DNA of 43,758 nucleotides from CAYSLZ01 sp964468355 (GTDB taxonomy: Bacteria > Patescibacteriota > Microgenomatia > UBA12405 > JAHJSD01). The stretch covers positions 1-43,758 of the forward strand of contig CAYXSV010000042.1 in NCBI GenBank assembly GCA_964468355.1. Reading direction: 5' to 3'. The notes under the pieces were generated by a model that saw nothing but the letters and a program-made list of their open reading frames with translations, had not been told where the DNA came from and made no database searches. Of this stretch, positions 15,035-21,863 are shown in pieces. The position numbers were made by a program, and so were the translations under genes. Every line of letters begins with the position of its first letter. Within the stretch, counting starts at the first letter, position 1.

Positions 15035-16003
15035 CTATAATTTTAACATATCAAAAACATCAGCTAATCTTTCTTCACTGTGGCGGAGGCGGAAATTATT
15101 TTTCTCAATAACAGCAATGTCTTTAATTAAAGTTTTTATTTTAGAATCATCAGACGGTTTTATCGGATAAGAATTTTCCAATTCGTATAATTTCATCGCT
15201 TCTTTAAGTGCCTTTTTATCAAACTTATCAAAATCGTGCATTAAAACAAGATGAAATGGTTTTTTAGTATCAAGATAATCGGCAAATACGTCAAAATAAT
15301 CATTCTGGCTGAAATGATGAGTGGAATTAGCGGTGGACATTAAATTGGTAATTAAAATCTTTTTTGCCTTGGATCGGTTAAAAGCTTCTGCCATTTTTTC
15401 CGGAAGCAAATTAGCGATTATTGAACCGTACAAACTGCCGGGAGAAATAATAATTATATCGGCTTTTTTCAGACACTGAACCGCTTCCGGATTAGCTTCA
15501 ACCTGCGGTTCAAGCCAGACTTCTTCAACCATATCAAAAGACATCCGGTAATCATCGAGCAGATGCTCGCCGCAGTATTCTTTTCCTGACTTTGTTTTAA
15601 AACAGATATTGCTCGGAATCAGTGAAACAGGAATTACTTTACCTTTAAAATCCGCTCCCGCCAGGGAGACAAATAAGTTATCCACTTTGCTTAAATTTCC
15701 TGTTTTTTCCGCCATAAATCTAAAAAATGTATTGCCGAAGTTGCGATTCCGGCCGTCGCGGAATTGAAGCATTTCCTGCCAAAGTTTTTTCCGAGTTCCG
15801 TTCTGCCACAGCGATATCAGCGACCGCCAGTAATCGGAAAAAGCAAGCAGATTGCCGCGTTCGTCGGTTCGCAGCCGTCCGGTATGGCCGCCACTGTCAA
15901 AAGTGGTGACAATTGAGTTTATTTGATTAAACCCGGCTCGGACTAAGGCCTGGTTGACAACCGGCATGCCTGACCCGCCGCCGATAGTGCAGATATTCGA
16001 CAT
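15035..16003 (-). CDS. YvcK/CofD-like (gluconeogenesis factor family) protein
   Basis: 322 residues of the CofD/YvcK fold. It has ICTIGGGSGMPVV (4-16), a TTFDSGGHTGRLR motif (38-50) and SPGSLYGSIIANLL, the canonical YvcK segments. In firmicutes YvcK binds UDP-glucose or UDP-GlcNAc and coordinates peptidoglycan precursor supply; CofD itself makes F420. Pairing with galE favours the UDP-sugar role. I place the start at 16003 because TATAAT lies 6 nt upstream and the GGG loop follows at the family distance. An in-frame ATG at 16018 would overlap that promoter. Typical whiA/rapZ neighbours are absent. Confidence 0.87.
   Translation of the reverse strand: MSNICTIGGGSGMPVVNQALVRAGFNQINSIVTTFDSGGHTGRLRTDERGNLLAFSDYWRSLISLWQNGTRKKLWQEMLQFRDGRNRNFGNTFFRFMAEKTGNLSKVDNLFVSLAGADFKGKVIPVSLIPSNICFKTKSGKEYCGEHLLDDYRMSFDMVEEVWLEPQVEANPEAVQCLKKADIIIISPGSLYGSIIANLLPEKMAEAFNRSKAKKILITNLMSTANSTHHFSQNDYFDVFADYLDTKKPFHLVLMHDFDKFDKKALKEAMKLYELENSYPIKPSDDSKIKTLIKDIAVIEKNNFRLRHSEERLADVFDMLKL
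15040..15045 (-). promoter_or_regulatory. Extended -10 element of galE
   Basis: On the minus strand TGTTAAAAT ends 6 nt before the galE ATG at 15033 and overlaps the last codons of the YvcK-like gene. Confidence 0.55.
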
Positions 16004-16009
16004 TTGTTC

Positions 16010-16015
16010 ATTATA
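16010..16015 (-). promoter_or_regulatory. -10 element of the yvcK-like/galE unit
   Basis: On the minus strand a consensus TATAAT ends 6 nt before the ATG at 16003. This decides between the two in-frame start codons. Confidence 0.6.
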
Positions 16016-16026
16016 CAATAGGGTTT

Positions 16027-17580
16027 CTACAAAGACACTTCATACATTTGGTAAGGAGTTTTTTCAGATTGGATATTAAAATGCCGATCTTCAAGAATTT
16101 CATAATCAGTCCCGAAATAATGATTAAAAACAATCCGGAAAGAATTTACCGGTGAAACCGACGGATATAAATCTTCCTGGTCAAACCCGGGCAGATAATA
16201 AGCATTTAAAATGCCGAACTTTCTTTCAATTTCTTCTGCCTCTAATTCGCCGTAGGCCTTTTCCCCCGACCAAATCGTTTTTGGAAACGGGCCTTCGTCC
16301 GCTTGAATAATAATTACCGGCTCGGTCGGTGAAACGGATAAAATCCGGTCAATTTTTTCTTTAATCAGCCGGTTGGTGCATTGTAATTGATTAACGAATT
16401 TCTCATCTCTTTCCAAATATTTTTGGGCTTCTTCTTCAGCCGGTTGGCAGTCGGCGTCAAAAATAAACGGATCATGTGGTAGTAAAATATGGGCAAATAC
16501 AAATTTCGGCCCGGCCAGACCGGCTGTTTTAGTAATTTTACTCATCCGGTAGTCGGTTCTTTGAATAACCTCCTGTTTCGGCGATACATAAGAAAACTCC
16601 TTATCCGGAACTATCCGTTGTCCGGTTTGGTCTGACGGCTGTATGCTGTGTAAATAACGGCTGTATAAGGGGGCGGCTAGAGTTGTGCCGATCAACTGTT
16701 TGGTAAATTCATTTAAGTTGACGATAAAATAATTGTAGTTGAATTCGGCATAATGATTTAATCTTGTCGGCTGCCACCAGTCGCCGAAATGATAAGTGGT
16801 ATAACCGTTTTTTTCTAAAAATTGAATCACTTTGTTGTTGTTAATTAGGCGATAAAAGGGCGACCGGTCGGTGTAATTTTCACCAAACTCATCAACTAAA
16901 AAATCAAGATATTCCAGATTTAGCGACGAGGCCAATGAGTTAAATGTTTTCGGATAATTAGCATAACTTTGATTAGCAACGTAAAAGCCGTAATCTTCCA
17001 AATCGGTAAGAAACCGGCTGTTGTCAAAATTAAAATATTTTTTAAGAACATCTGCATTGGGATAACGGTCAAATATTAGATAGTAGATATCGGGAAAACG
17101 GTTATCGGTTTTTTTAGCCGTTTTTACCGGTTGCAAACCCGTTCGATCCGATTTTCTTGCTCTGGCGTACTCGTAAGGCAGAATTTGAATGAGTACACTT
17201 CCAACCAAAACCAAACCGAAAACATTAAAAAATAGGTTTAGTTTTTGAAAATCACGGTTCGAATTTAATAAAAATAAAAAGCCGGCGGTAATCAGCACTA
17301 GTGATATTGTCAATAAAATAATTGGACTGCCGACGGGGATACGGCCGAAAGAGTAAAAAATCAACAAAAAAAAGCTTGTCCAAAGAGCACTTTTAATCAA
17401 GCTTTTGATTATCAGTCCGGACAGGCCCCAAAAAACAAGTCCGACGAGAAGACCGGCGCCTAGCGGAGGTAATAAAGAAGTAAACTCAACTTGGTCAATG
17501 TTATATAAATAAAGTGATAAAACCGGAAAGATTGATATTAAAATCGGATGATAAGCAGTAAATATCTTTTTTACGGTCAC
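16027..17580 (-). CDS. Membrane-anchored sulfatase/alkaline-phosphatase-superfamily protein
   Basis: 517 residues. Four or five membrane helices occupy about 10-135. A soluble extracytoplasmic domain follows, beginning DIYYLIFDRYPNADVLKKYF, in which D171 and N175 sit where alkaline-phosphatase-superfamily enzymes bind metal and the nucleophile. Later come HILLPHDPF and IIQADEGP, resembling the family's His/Asp ligands. The layout recalls LtaS- or phosphoethanolamine-transferase-like enzymes that modify surface glycans, but the classic nucleophile Thr/Cys motif is not obvious, so activity is uncertain. The GTG start overlaps the stop of the upstream methyltransferase gene (GTGA), showing translational coupling. 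Confidence 0.78.
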   Translation of the reverse strand: MTVKKIFTAYHPILISIFPVLSLYLYNIDQVEFTSLLPPLGAGLLVGLVFWGLSGLIIKSLIKSALWTSFFLLIFYSFGRIPVGSPIILLTISLVLITAGFLFLLNSNRDFQKLNLFFNVFGLVLVGSVLIQILPYEYARARKSDRTGLQPVKTAKKTDNRFPDIYYLIFDRYPNADVLKKYFNFDNSRFLTDLEDYGFYVANQSYANYPKTFNSLASSLNLEYLDFLVDEFGENYTDRSPFYRLINNNKVIQFLEKNGYTTYHFGDWWQPTRLNHYAEFNYNYFIVNLNEFTKQLIGTTLAAPLYSRYLHSIQPSDQTGQRIVPDKEFSYVSPKQEVIQRTDYRMSKITKTAGLAGPKFVFAHILLPHDPFIFDADCQPAEEEAQKYLERDEKFVNQLQCTNRLIKEKIDRILSVSPTEPVIIIQADEGPFPKTIWSGEKAYGELEAEEIERKFGILNAYYLPGFDQEDLYPSVSPVNSFRIVFNHYFGTDYEILEDRHFNIQSEKTPYQMYEVSL

Positions 17581-18968
17581 TTTTTCTTCATTAAATACAG
17601 AGTACGGCGGGCTTCTTTAATTTTGTCAGTTTCTAATATGTCAAAATAATTTTTAAACGCCGCTTCAAAATTATTCTGATCATAATTATCAAAAATGTCT
17701 TCACGTGAAGCAAGTAGTTTTTTAACCTGGGAATCGGTTTTCGGAACAAACTCAATAATCAAATAATTACTAAGCCGGCTGAAAAACTCAGCGATTTTAT
17801 CAAACGGTAGATTATTGGAAATTGCCAAATGATGGATTAAGGCCAAAGCCATTAATGTATCCGCCGGACCTCGGTCAACCAGTGATTTTCTTTCCTGATT
17901 AGCCCAACCGAGAGAGGGTGGAGGATTGGTCAAATCCAAAATCAAAGGCAGTATATTAGTCTCTTTTTTTTCTTTAACCTGAAGATAGTTTTTTTCAACC
18001 GCCGCCGGGTCAATGTCAAAACTGATGCCGTAAGCTTTTTTATTTATAAGGCGGGTAAACTCGCCGTTGTTGGCTCCTAAATCCCAAATAGTTTTCGGAC
18101 CGGCTTTTTTTAAATATTTTTTAACAAGTTCTTTTTTATTTTTAAAAGCGCTTTTCGAATAATTAGTAAAAGTGTAATATTCGCCCCATTCGCTGTCAGT
18201 TTCCTTCCACTTCAGCTTGTTGACTGTATTTTCTAAATTATCGACCATTGCCGTCAGCGAGTGTTTATTCATTTTTAAATTTATTTTTTTAGTTGATTCC
18301 GGCTGGTCGGCAAACTTTTTCTGACTTTTAGAGTGTAAATGCAAATGAGTCAACAAACCAAAATTAAGTTTAGTTTTTATCGGCAACAATTTAGCCGCTA
18401 AATCCAAAGGAACGCCGTCTATATTTGTTCTCATTAACTGATTGAGTCGGATGTCGGTATATGAACAAAGTGCGAGCGGAGCTAAAAAATGCTGGCAAAA
18501 CTGACGGTAGCCGACCCAAGGACGGCCGGATTGATATTTTTCAAAGGAAAGAGTGTCAATAAATACCGGTCTGCCGTTTTCAAATTGAATATTATATGCA
18601 CTGGCGTCTTTTAGAACCATATTCTTTTCAAGGGCAATTTTTTGAATTTTAAGCGTTGCTAAAGCGGCGTCTTTAAGCTGGCTGAACGACCATTCATAAG
18701 GATAGGAAATAAATTTTATTTTTTCCGGGCTGATTATTTTATATGCTGTATCGGCATCAAACGGCTGAACATCAACCTCTTGATGGGGGATTAATAAATT
18801 TTTATCAACCAGTGTTTGGTAAAGATTGGACGATATAAACAAATCAAAGTCATTTTGGTATGACTTGTTTATCTGCCGGTAAAGCTGATTATTCCGGTAA
18901 AAAATAAACCCGCTTGGGTCACGGAATGACCCGGAGTCGATATTTTTACTCTGTAATTTGGTCGTCAT
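17577..18968 (-). CDS. Class I SAM-dependent methyltransferase, NoeA-like
   Basis: 463 residues. The N-terminal ~230 hold a distinctive domain starting FRDPSGFIFY (15-24) and YRQINKSY, seen in NoeA/nodulation-type methyltransferases. It includes a kinase-like phrase LKDASAYNIQFENGRPVFIDTLSF (split here: LKDASAYNIQ, then VFIDTLSF). The Rossmann methyltransferase follows with IWDLGANNGEFT (about 293) and ISFDIDP. The substrate is unknown. The gene overlaps the upstream small protein by 23 bp and the downstream sulfatase-like gene by 4 bp, so the three probably work together on one surface modification. Confidence 0.83.
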   Translation of the reverse strand: MTTKLQSKNIDSGSFRDPSGFIFYRNNQLYRQINKSYQNDFDLFISSNLYQTLVDKNLLIPHQEVDVQPFDADTAYKIISPEKIKFISYPYEWSFSQLKDAALATLKIQKIALEKNMVLKDASAYNIQFENGRPVFIDTLSFEKYQSGRPWVGYRQFCQHFLAPLALCSYTDIRLNQLMRTNIDGVPLDLAAKLLPIKTKLNFGLLTHLHLHSKSQKKFADQPESTKKINLKMNKHSLTAMVDNLENTVNKLKWKETDSEWGEYYTFTNYSKSAFKNKKELVKKYLKKAGPKTIWDLGANNGEFTRLINKKAYGISFDIDPAAVEKNYLQVKEKKETNILPLILDLTNPPPSLGWANQERKSLVDRGPADTLMALALIHHLAISNNLPFDKIAEFFSRLSNYLIIEFVPKTDSQVKKLLASREDIFDNYDQNNFEAAFKNYFDILETDKIKEARRTLYLMKKK

Positions 18969-19182
18969 TCTTAGATTCTTTTTTAGTCATTTGGTTATAC
19001 TTGGCTTTTATCTCCCGCCAATAAGTTTTTACCAAATATCCCCCGCCGAGAAAAGCGCCGATAATTATTTGGATAATATAACTGCCGGTTCCCGGATCAA
19101 GATAAGCATTAACCGGACGAGGCAGTAATAAACCACTGAAAAGCACTGCTGATGTCAGTTTAATAAACCGTCTAATTTGCAT
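18946..19182 (-). CDS. Small signal-peptide/membrane protein with AYLDPGTGSY motif
   Basis: 78 residues: a basic N-terminus, a hydrophobic stretch (about 8-25) ending VNA, which looks like a signal peptide cleavage site, then AYLDPGTGSYIIQ, a second hydrophobic segment (about 35-52) and a charged cytoplasmic-type tail. Small proteins with this YLDPGTGS motif recur in many bacteria next to sulfatase-like and methyltransferase genes; their function is not known to me. Here it heads a three-gene overlapping operon. A TACAAT -10 lies 6 nt before its ATG. Confidence 0.8.
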   Translation of the reverse strand: MQIRRFIKLTSAVLFSGLLLPRPVNAYLDPGTGSYIIQIIIGAFLGGGYLVKTYWREIKAKYNQMTKKESKNDDQITE

Positions 19183-19188
19183 TTAAAT

Positions 19189-19194
19189 ATTGTA
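19189..19194 (-). promoter_or_regulatory. Extended -10 element of the small protein/methyltransferase/sulfatase-like operon
   Basis: On the minus strand TGATACAAT ends 6 nt before the ATG at 19182, with no Shine-Dalgarno. Confidence 0.6.
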
Positions 19195-19258
19195 TCATAT
19201 TTCACGCCAACATCCCTGACCCGGCCATCCCCGCCTTGCCTGGGATTAACTTTTGTCT

Positions 19259-19264
19259 TATAAT
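19259..19264 (+). promoter_or_regulatory. -10 element of the HAD-like gene
   Basis: TATAAT ends 5 nt before the ATG at 19270, in an 87-bp divergent region that also carries the minus-strand promoter at 19189. Confidence 0.55.
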
Positions 19265-19269
19265 ATAAA

Positions 19270-19971
19270 ATGGAACGTTTAAAAAAGGCGGGGGAATGGC
19301 TGTCGCCGGTTAATAAATCCGAATTTGACTACCGGGCTGATTTTCCGGTAATTGAAATTACACCTCAGGAAGCAAAATCAGTTCCCCAGGCCCTTAATAT
19401 GGGAATAGAAACTCTTCTTTCATTTGCAGAAACTAAAAAAATTAAACCGGAAAAACTTTGGACAATGTATGACGTTGATTTTGTTCTCCGTGACCCGCCG
19501 GAAGAACTCTTTTCTATCTGCCCGGGACGTTTGCCAAACCAATCAATAAGATTATTAAAAGAACTTGAAAATAGGGGAGTATCTATCGGCGCTTTTGCTA
19601 CCAACCAGCCGGTTGAAGGCCACCAGATTGCTAAGGCGGTTGGGAAACTGAAAAACTACCGCCCGATATCGGAAGTATTGAAAAAGGAATTTCCCGACAG
19701 TTTATTAATTTCGGCTGAAAAAGCGTGGAGTTTTTTATGGCAAAGGCCGAAAACTAACCCGGAAAACGCACAGACAATTGCAGATGTAATTAATAAATCA
19801 GACTATCAGCTTTATGCTTTTTTCGGTGACCGATACGATGTTGACGCCGCTTTTTGGAAATCAGTTCAAAAATTAGTTCCGGAAAAAGACAATCAGTTTG
19901 TTTTTGTAAAACTTCCTAATCCCGGTATGAAACTGCCCGCTTTTTCAAAATATTCTTTTTTAATCCCTTAA
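19270..19971 (+). CDS. HAD-superfamily-like hydrolase, uncharacterised
   Basis: 233 residues, not recognised as a named family. Signs of a HAD fold: a hydrophobic strand ending YDVDFVL (DxD, motif I, about residues 67-73), FATNQP (motif II Thr, about 114-119), lysines in the middle, and FFGDRYDVDAA (motif IV acidic pair, about 188-198). About 60 residues precede motif I. HAD enzymes with DxD and GDR typically dephosphorylate sugars or nucleotides. Here DVD, rather than the usual DxDxT/V, is followed by F-V-L. It is expressed alone from its own -10. The fold call is moderately sure; the substrate is unknown. Confidence 0.65.
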   Translation: MERLKKAGEWLSPVNKSEFDYRADFPVIEITPQEAKSVPQALNMGIETLLSFAETKKIKPEKLWTMYDVDFVLRDPPEELFSICPGRLPNQSIRLLKELENRGVSIGAFATNQPVEGHQIAKAVGKLKNYRPISEVLKKEFPDSLLISAEKAWSFLWQRPKTNPENAQTIADVINKSDYQLYAFFGDRYDVDAAFWKSVQKLVPEKDNQFVFVKLPNPGMKLPAFSKYSFLIP

Positions 19972-19985
19972 CCTAAAGATTGTGT

Positions 19986-19991
19986 TACAAT
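19986..19991 (+). promoter_or_regulatory. Extended -10 element of the coiled-coil gene
   Basis: TGTTACAAT ends 7 nt before the ATG at 19999. A closer ATG at 19994 is out of frame with the coiled-coil protein. Confidence 0.55.
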
Positions 19992-19998
19992 CCATGGT

Positions 19999-20229
19999 AT
20001 GGTTGAAACAATAAAAGACAGGCCAAAGACGCTAGAAGACAGCCGAAATGAACAGCAGGAATTAATATCAAGAATTAATGAAGTTAATAATGAAATAAAA
20101 TTCCACCAAAATCGCATAAATGACTTAGAGGAAGAAAAAACACTGATTGGTGAAAAGTTAAAGACTGTTGATAGGGAAGCCCTCTGCATCCGCTATGGTA
20201 TACCAATTGAGGTTTCTCACAAATCCTAA
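19999..20229 (+). CDS. Small coiled-coil protein, hypothetical
   Basis: 76 residues, rich in Glu, Lys, Asn and Gln. From about residue 12 to 58 it shows heptad spacing of Ile/Leu (ISRINEVNNEI, then RINDLEEEKTLIGEKL), consistent with a single long coiled coil. The tail is REALCIRYGIPIEV. No family recognised. The promoter-like TACAAT 7 nt upstream supports expression. No signal peptide or membrane segment. Confidence 0.65.
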   Translation: MVETIKDRPKTLEDSRNEQQELISRINEVNNEIKFHQNRINDLEEEKTLIGEKLKTVDREALCIRYGIPIEVSHKS

Positions 20230-20241
20230 ATCAAATCTAAA

Positions 20242-20412
20242 TTATTTAACTCTTTTTTTTTGATCGAGTAATGACTGAATTACGGCATATTCAAAGTTTG
20301 CACCTGAACTTTCTCGACCATTTCCATCTTCTTCCAACCATCTTTTTCTATTTGCCAACTCTTGGCTGGAACATTTTTCTAGTTTTTTTATTATCCTTCT
20401 ATTAATTTCCAT
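20242..20412 (-). CDS. Possible 56-residue hypothetical protein
   Basis: A short open frame on the minus strand that fills most of an otherwise gene-free stretch (20230-20552). The product is charged and starts MEINRRIIKKLEKC; it contains CSSQELANRKRWLEEDG and SSGANFEYAVIQSLLDQ, which could form two amphipathic helices. Fifty-six sense codons without a stop in AT-rich DNA, plus a GATAAT 7 nt before the ATG, support it. No family recognised. The remaining 20425-20552 shows only the promoter of the ABC permease gene. Confidence 0.5.
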   Translation of the reverse strand: MEINRRIIKKLEKCSSQELANRKRWLEEDGNGRESSGANFEYAVIQSLLDQKKRVK

Positions 20413-20419
20413 ATATAAT

Positions 20420-20425
20420 ATTATC
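20420..20425 (-). promoter_or_regulatory. -10-like element of the 56-residue ORF
   Basis: On the minus strand GATAAT ends 7 nt before the ATG at 20412, matching the leaderless spacing used elsewhere. Confidence 0.4.
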
Positions 20426-20539
20426 TTATAATAAGTTATATTATACTATATTAAATTTTTAAGGCAAATGTTTTGGTTTGGCCTTTCTAGTTTATTATAT
20501 ATAAACGGCTCGCGAATCGGAATAGGTCAAAAATAATGC

Positions 20540-20545
20540 TAAAAT
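20540..20545 (+). promoter_or_regulatory. Extended -10 element of the polysaccharide ABC exporter genes
   Basis: TGCTAAAAT ends 7 nt before the permease ATG at 20553. Confidence 0.55.
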
Positions 20546-20552
20546 AAAAGAG

Positions 20553-21323
20553 ATGAAAAAACATCACAAGGATTTGTTAGCTAATTTAGTCAAACGGGAG
20601 ATAGCCACCAGGTATAAGCAGTCTATTCTTGGTTTTTTTTGGGTAATCCTTAACCCGTTTTTTCAAATGCTGGTGATGACGCTGGTATTTTCAAAAATTA
20701 TGCGTATAAAAGTTCCTGGTGTTCCTTATTTTCTATTCCTATACTCCGGCCTTTTATTTTGGAACTTTTTTACCAACTCCTTAAATTCGTCAATGAACAA
20801 CTTAATCAGTATGGGGTCGTTAATTAAAAAGGTTTATTTTCCCAGGGAAATAATAATTCTGGCCAGTCTTTTAGCTAAAGGAGTTGATTTAGTTCTTGCT
20901 TCATTACTCTTTGTTATTTTTATGATTGTTTACCAACAGCCGACGAATATATTAAATAACATTCTTTTTGTACCGCTTATATTTATCATCCAAGTCATAT
21001 TTACATACGGGATCGCTTTATTTATTTCAGCAATGAATCTTTTTTACCGCGACGTCCAATATTTAATGGGACTAATATTAATGCTCTGGTTTTATTTAAC
21101 CCCGGTTATCTATCCGGTGGAAATGGCTCCGGAGAGATTAAGGTTCATTTTTGCCGTTAATCCAATGTCGGTTTTAACTAATGCCTACCGGCAGGTTATT
21201 CTAGGCGGAACAGCCCCGAATCTACCGAATTTAGGAATTGCCTTAATTGTTTCTTTGATAACTTTATTCATTGGTTGTTTTACCTTTAGAAAGTTGGAAG
21301 GCAAATTTGCCGACGTGGTGTAG
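20553..21323 (+). CDS. Polysaccharide ABC exporter permease, Wzm/ABC-2 type
   Basis: A 256-residue ABC-2 membrane protein that with the ATPase at 21853 would export a lipid-linked polysaccharide. It begins with an amphipathic LVKREIATRYKQSILG interface helix (11-26), followed by WVILNPFFQM, six membrane helices, and the LTPVIYP motif before the last periplasmic loop, all typical of Wzm/TagG. Length is normal. The TAG stop is also the first unit of the octamer array (21321-21440). A four-helix-bundle gene now separates it from its ATPase partner, an unusual break in a normally adjacent pair. Confidence 0.93.
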   Translation: MKKHHKDLLANLVKREIATRYKQSILGFFWVILNPFFQMLVMTLVFSKIMRIKVPGVPYFLFLYSGLLFWNFFTNSLNSSMNNLISMGSLIKKVYFPREIIILASLLAKGVDLVLASLLFVIFMIVYQQPTNILNNILFVPLIFIIQVIFTYGIALFISAMNLFYRDVQYLMGLILMLWFYLTPVIYPVEMAPERLRFIFAVNPMSVLTNAYRQVILGGTAPNLPNLGIALIVSLITLFIGCFTFRKLEGKFADVV

Positions 21324-21440
21324 AAATATAGAAGTATAGAAGTATAGACATGTAGATATATAGAAATATAGAAATATAGAAGTATAGACATATAGACATG
21401 TAGAAAGATAGAAAAATAGAAAAATAGAAAGATGGAAATA
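21321..21440 (+). repeat. Octamer tandem array, 15 units of TAGAnATA type
   Basis: Fifteen consecutive 8-bp units (TAGAAATA, TAGAAGTA, TAGACATG, TAGATATA, TAGAAAGA and similar), with unit starts every 8 bp exactly. The first TAG is the permease stop codon; the ATG of the four-helix gene (21432) joins units 14 and 15. Since 8 is not a multiple of 3, copy-number change would alter the spacing and frame around that start. Confidence 0.9.
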
Positions 21441-21812
21441 GAAAAAAAATTCAATTTTTACCGGTTAAAAATTTGGCATAAAGCTCATCAACTTACTATT
21501 GATGTTTACAATGAAACAAAAAAATTTCCTAAACATGAACAATACGGCATTACCTCACAGTTAAGAAGATCAGCATCTTCTGTTCCAGCTAATATAGTTG
21601 AAGGTTATTCCAGGAAAAGCAAAAAAGAATTTATTCAATACCTTTATCAGGCCAGATCTTCACTTGATGAAACCGTTTATTTTCTGATTCTTTCACACGA
21701 CCTGGGATATATTTCCGACAAAAAGTTTAATAATTTAATTGAAGACAGTTATAATCTAATGAAAATGATGAATAGTTTTATTTCTAAAGTTAAATCAAAT
21801 GTTAAAAGTTAA
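21432..21812 (+). CDS. Four-helix-bundle protein, 23S rRNA intervening-sequence (IVP) family
   Basis: 126 residues matching the S23/IVP family: FYRLKIWHKAHQLTIDVY near the N-terminus, then FPKHEQYGITSQLRRSASSVPANIVEGY (residues about 31-58, listed here in parts: FPKHEQYG, QLRRSASSVPANI, VEGYSRKS) and LDETVYFL. The fold is a four-helix bundle forming pentamers; the biochemical role is not settled. Family members were first found inside 23S rRNA insertions but are also common as free genes in CPR genomes. Here the gene interrupts the Wzm/Wzt pair, starts inside an octamer array and is followed by octamers of opposite sense, so it looks inserted. Confidence 0.9.
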   Translation: MEIEKKFNFYRLKIWHKAHQLTIDVYNETKKFPKHEQYGITSQLRRSASSVPANIVEGYSRKSKKEFIQYLYQARSSLDETVYFLILSHDLGYISDKKFNNLIEDSYNLMKMMNSFISKVKSNVKS

Positions 21813-21831
21813 TTGGTTATATTTAATTTAA

Positions 21832-21863
21832 TCTAAATATCTAAAATTCTATATGTCTAAATC
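21832..21863 (+). repeat. Four TCTA-type octamers after the four-helix gene
   Basis: TCTAAATA, TCTAAAAT, TCTATATG and TCTAAATC run in register. TCTATATG is the reverse complement of CATATAGA, present in the upstream array, so this short array appears inverted relative to 21321-21440. It includes the -10 and ATG of the ABC ATPase. Confidence 0.6.
21842..21847 (+). promoter_or_regulatory. -10-like element of the ABC ATPase gene
   Basis: TAAAAT ends 5 nt before the ATG at 21853, within the octamer units. It may compensate for separation of the ATPase from its original operon promoter. Confidence 0.4.

Noticed and set aside
15035..16018. Upstream ATG at 16018 as the start of the YvcK-like gene
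   Set aside because: It lies beyond the TATAAT that is 6 nt before the ATG at 16003, and adds five residues outside the family's usual start.
19201..19255. GC-rich patch in the divergent gap considered as a copy of the 2537 palindrome
   Set aside because: It shares CCCCGCCTTGC with the reverse complement, but has no matching second arm; resemblance too short.
21321..21440. Array considered as a CRISPR
   Set aside because: Units are 8 bp and contiguous, with no spacers; the PaaX/Cas2-like gene is far away and no cas1 is present.
21185..21454. Minus-strand ORF rich in Phe, Tyr and Leu over the octamer array
   Set aside because: Its repetitive sequence is just the reverse reading of the 8-bp units and the permease end; no start signal or family.
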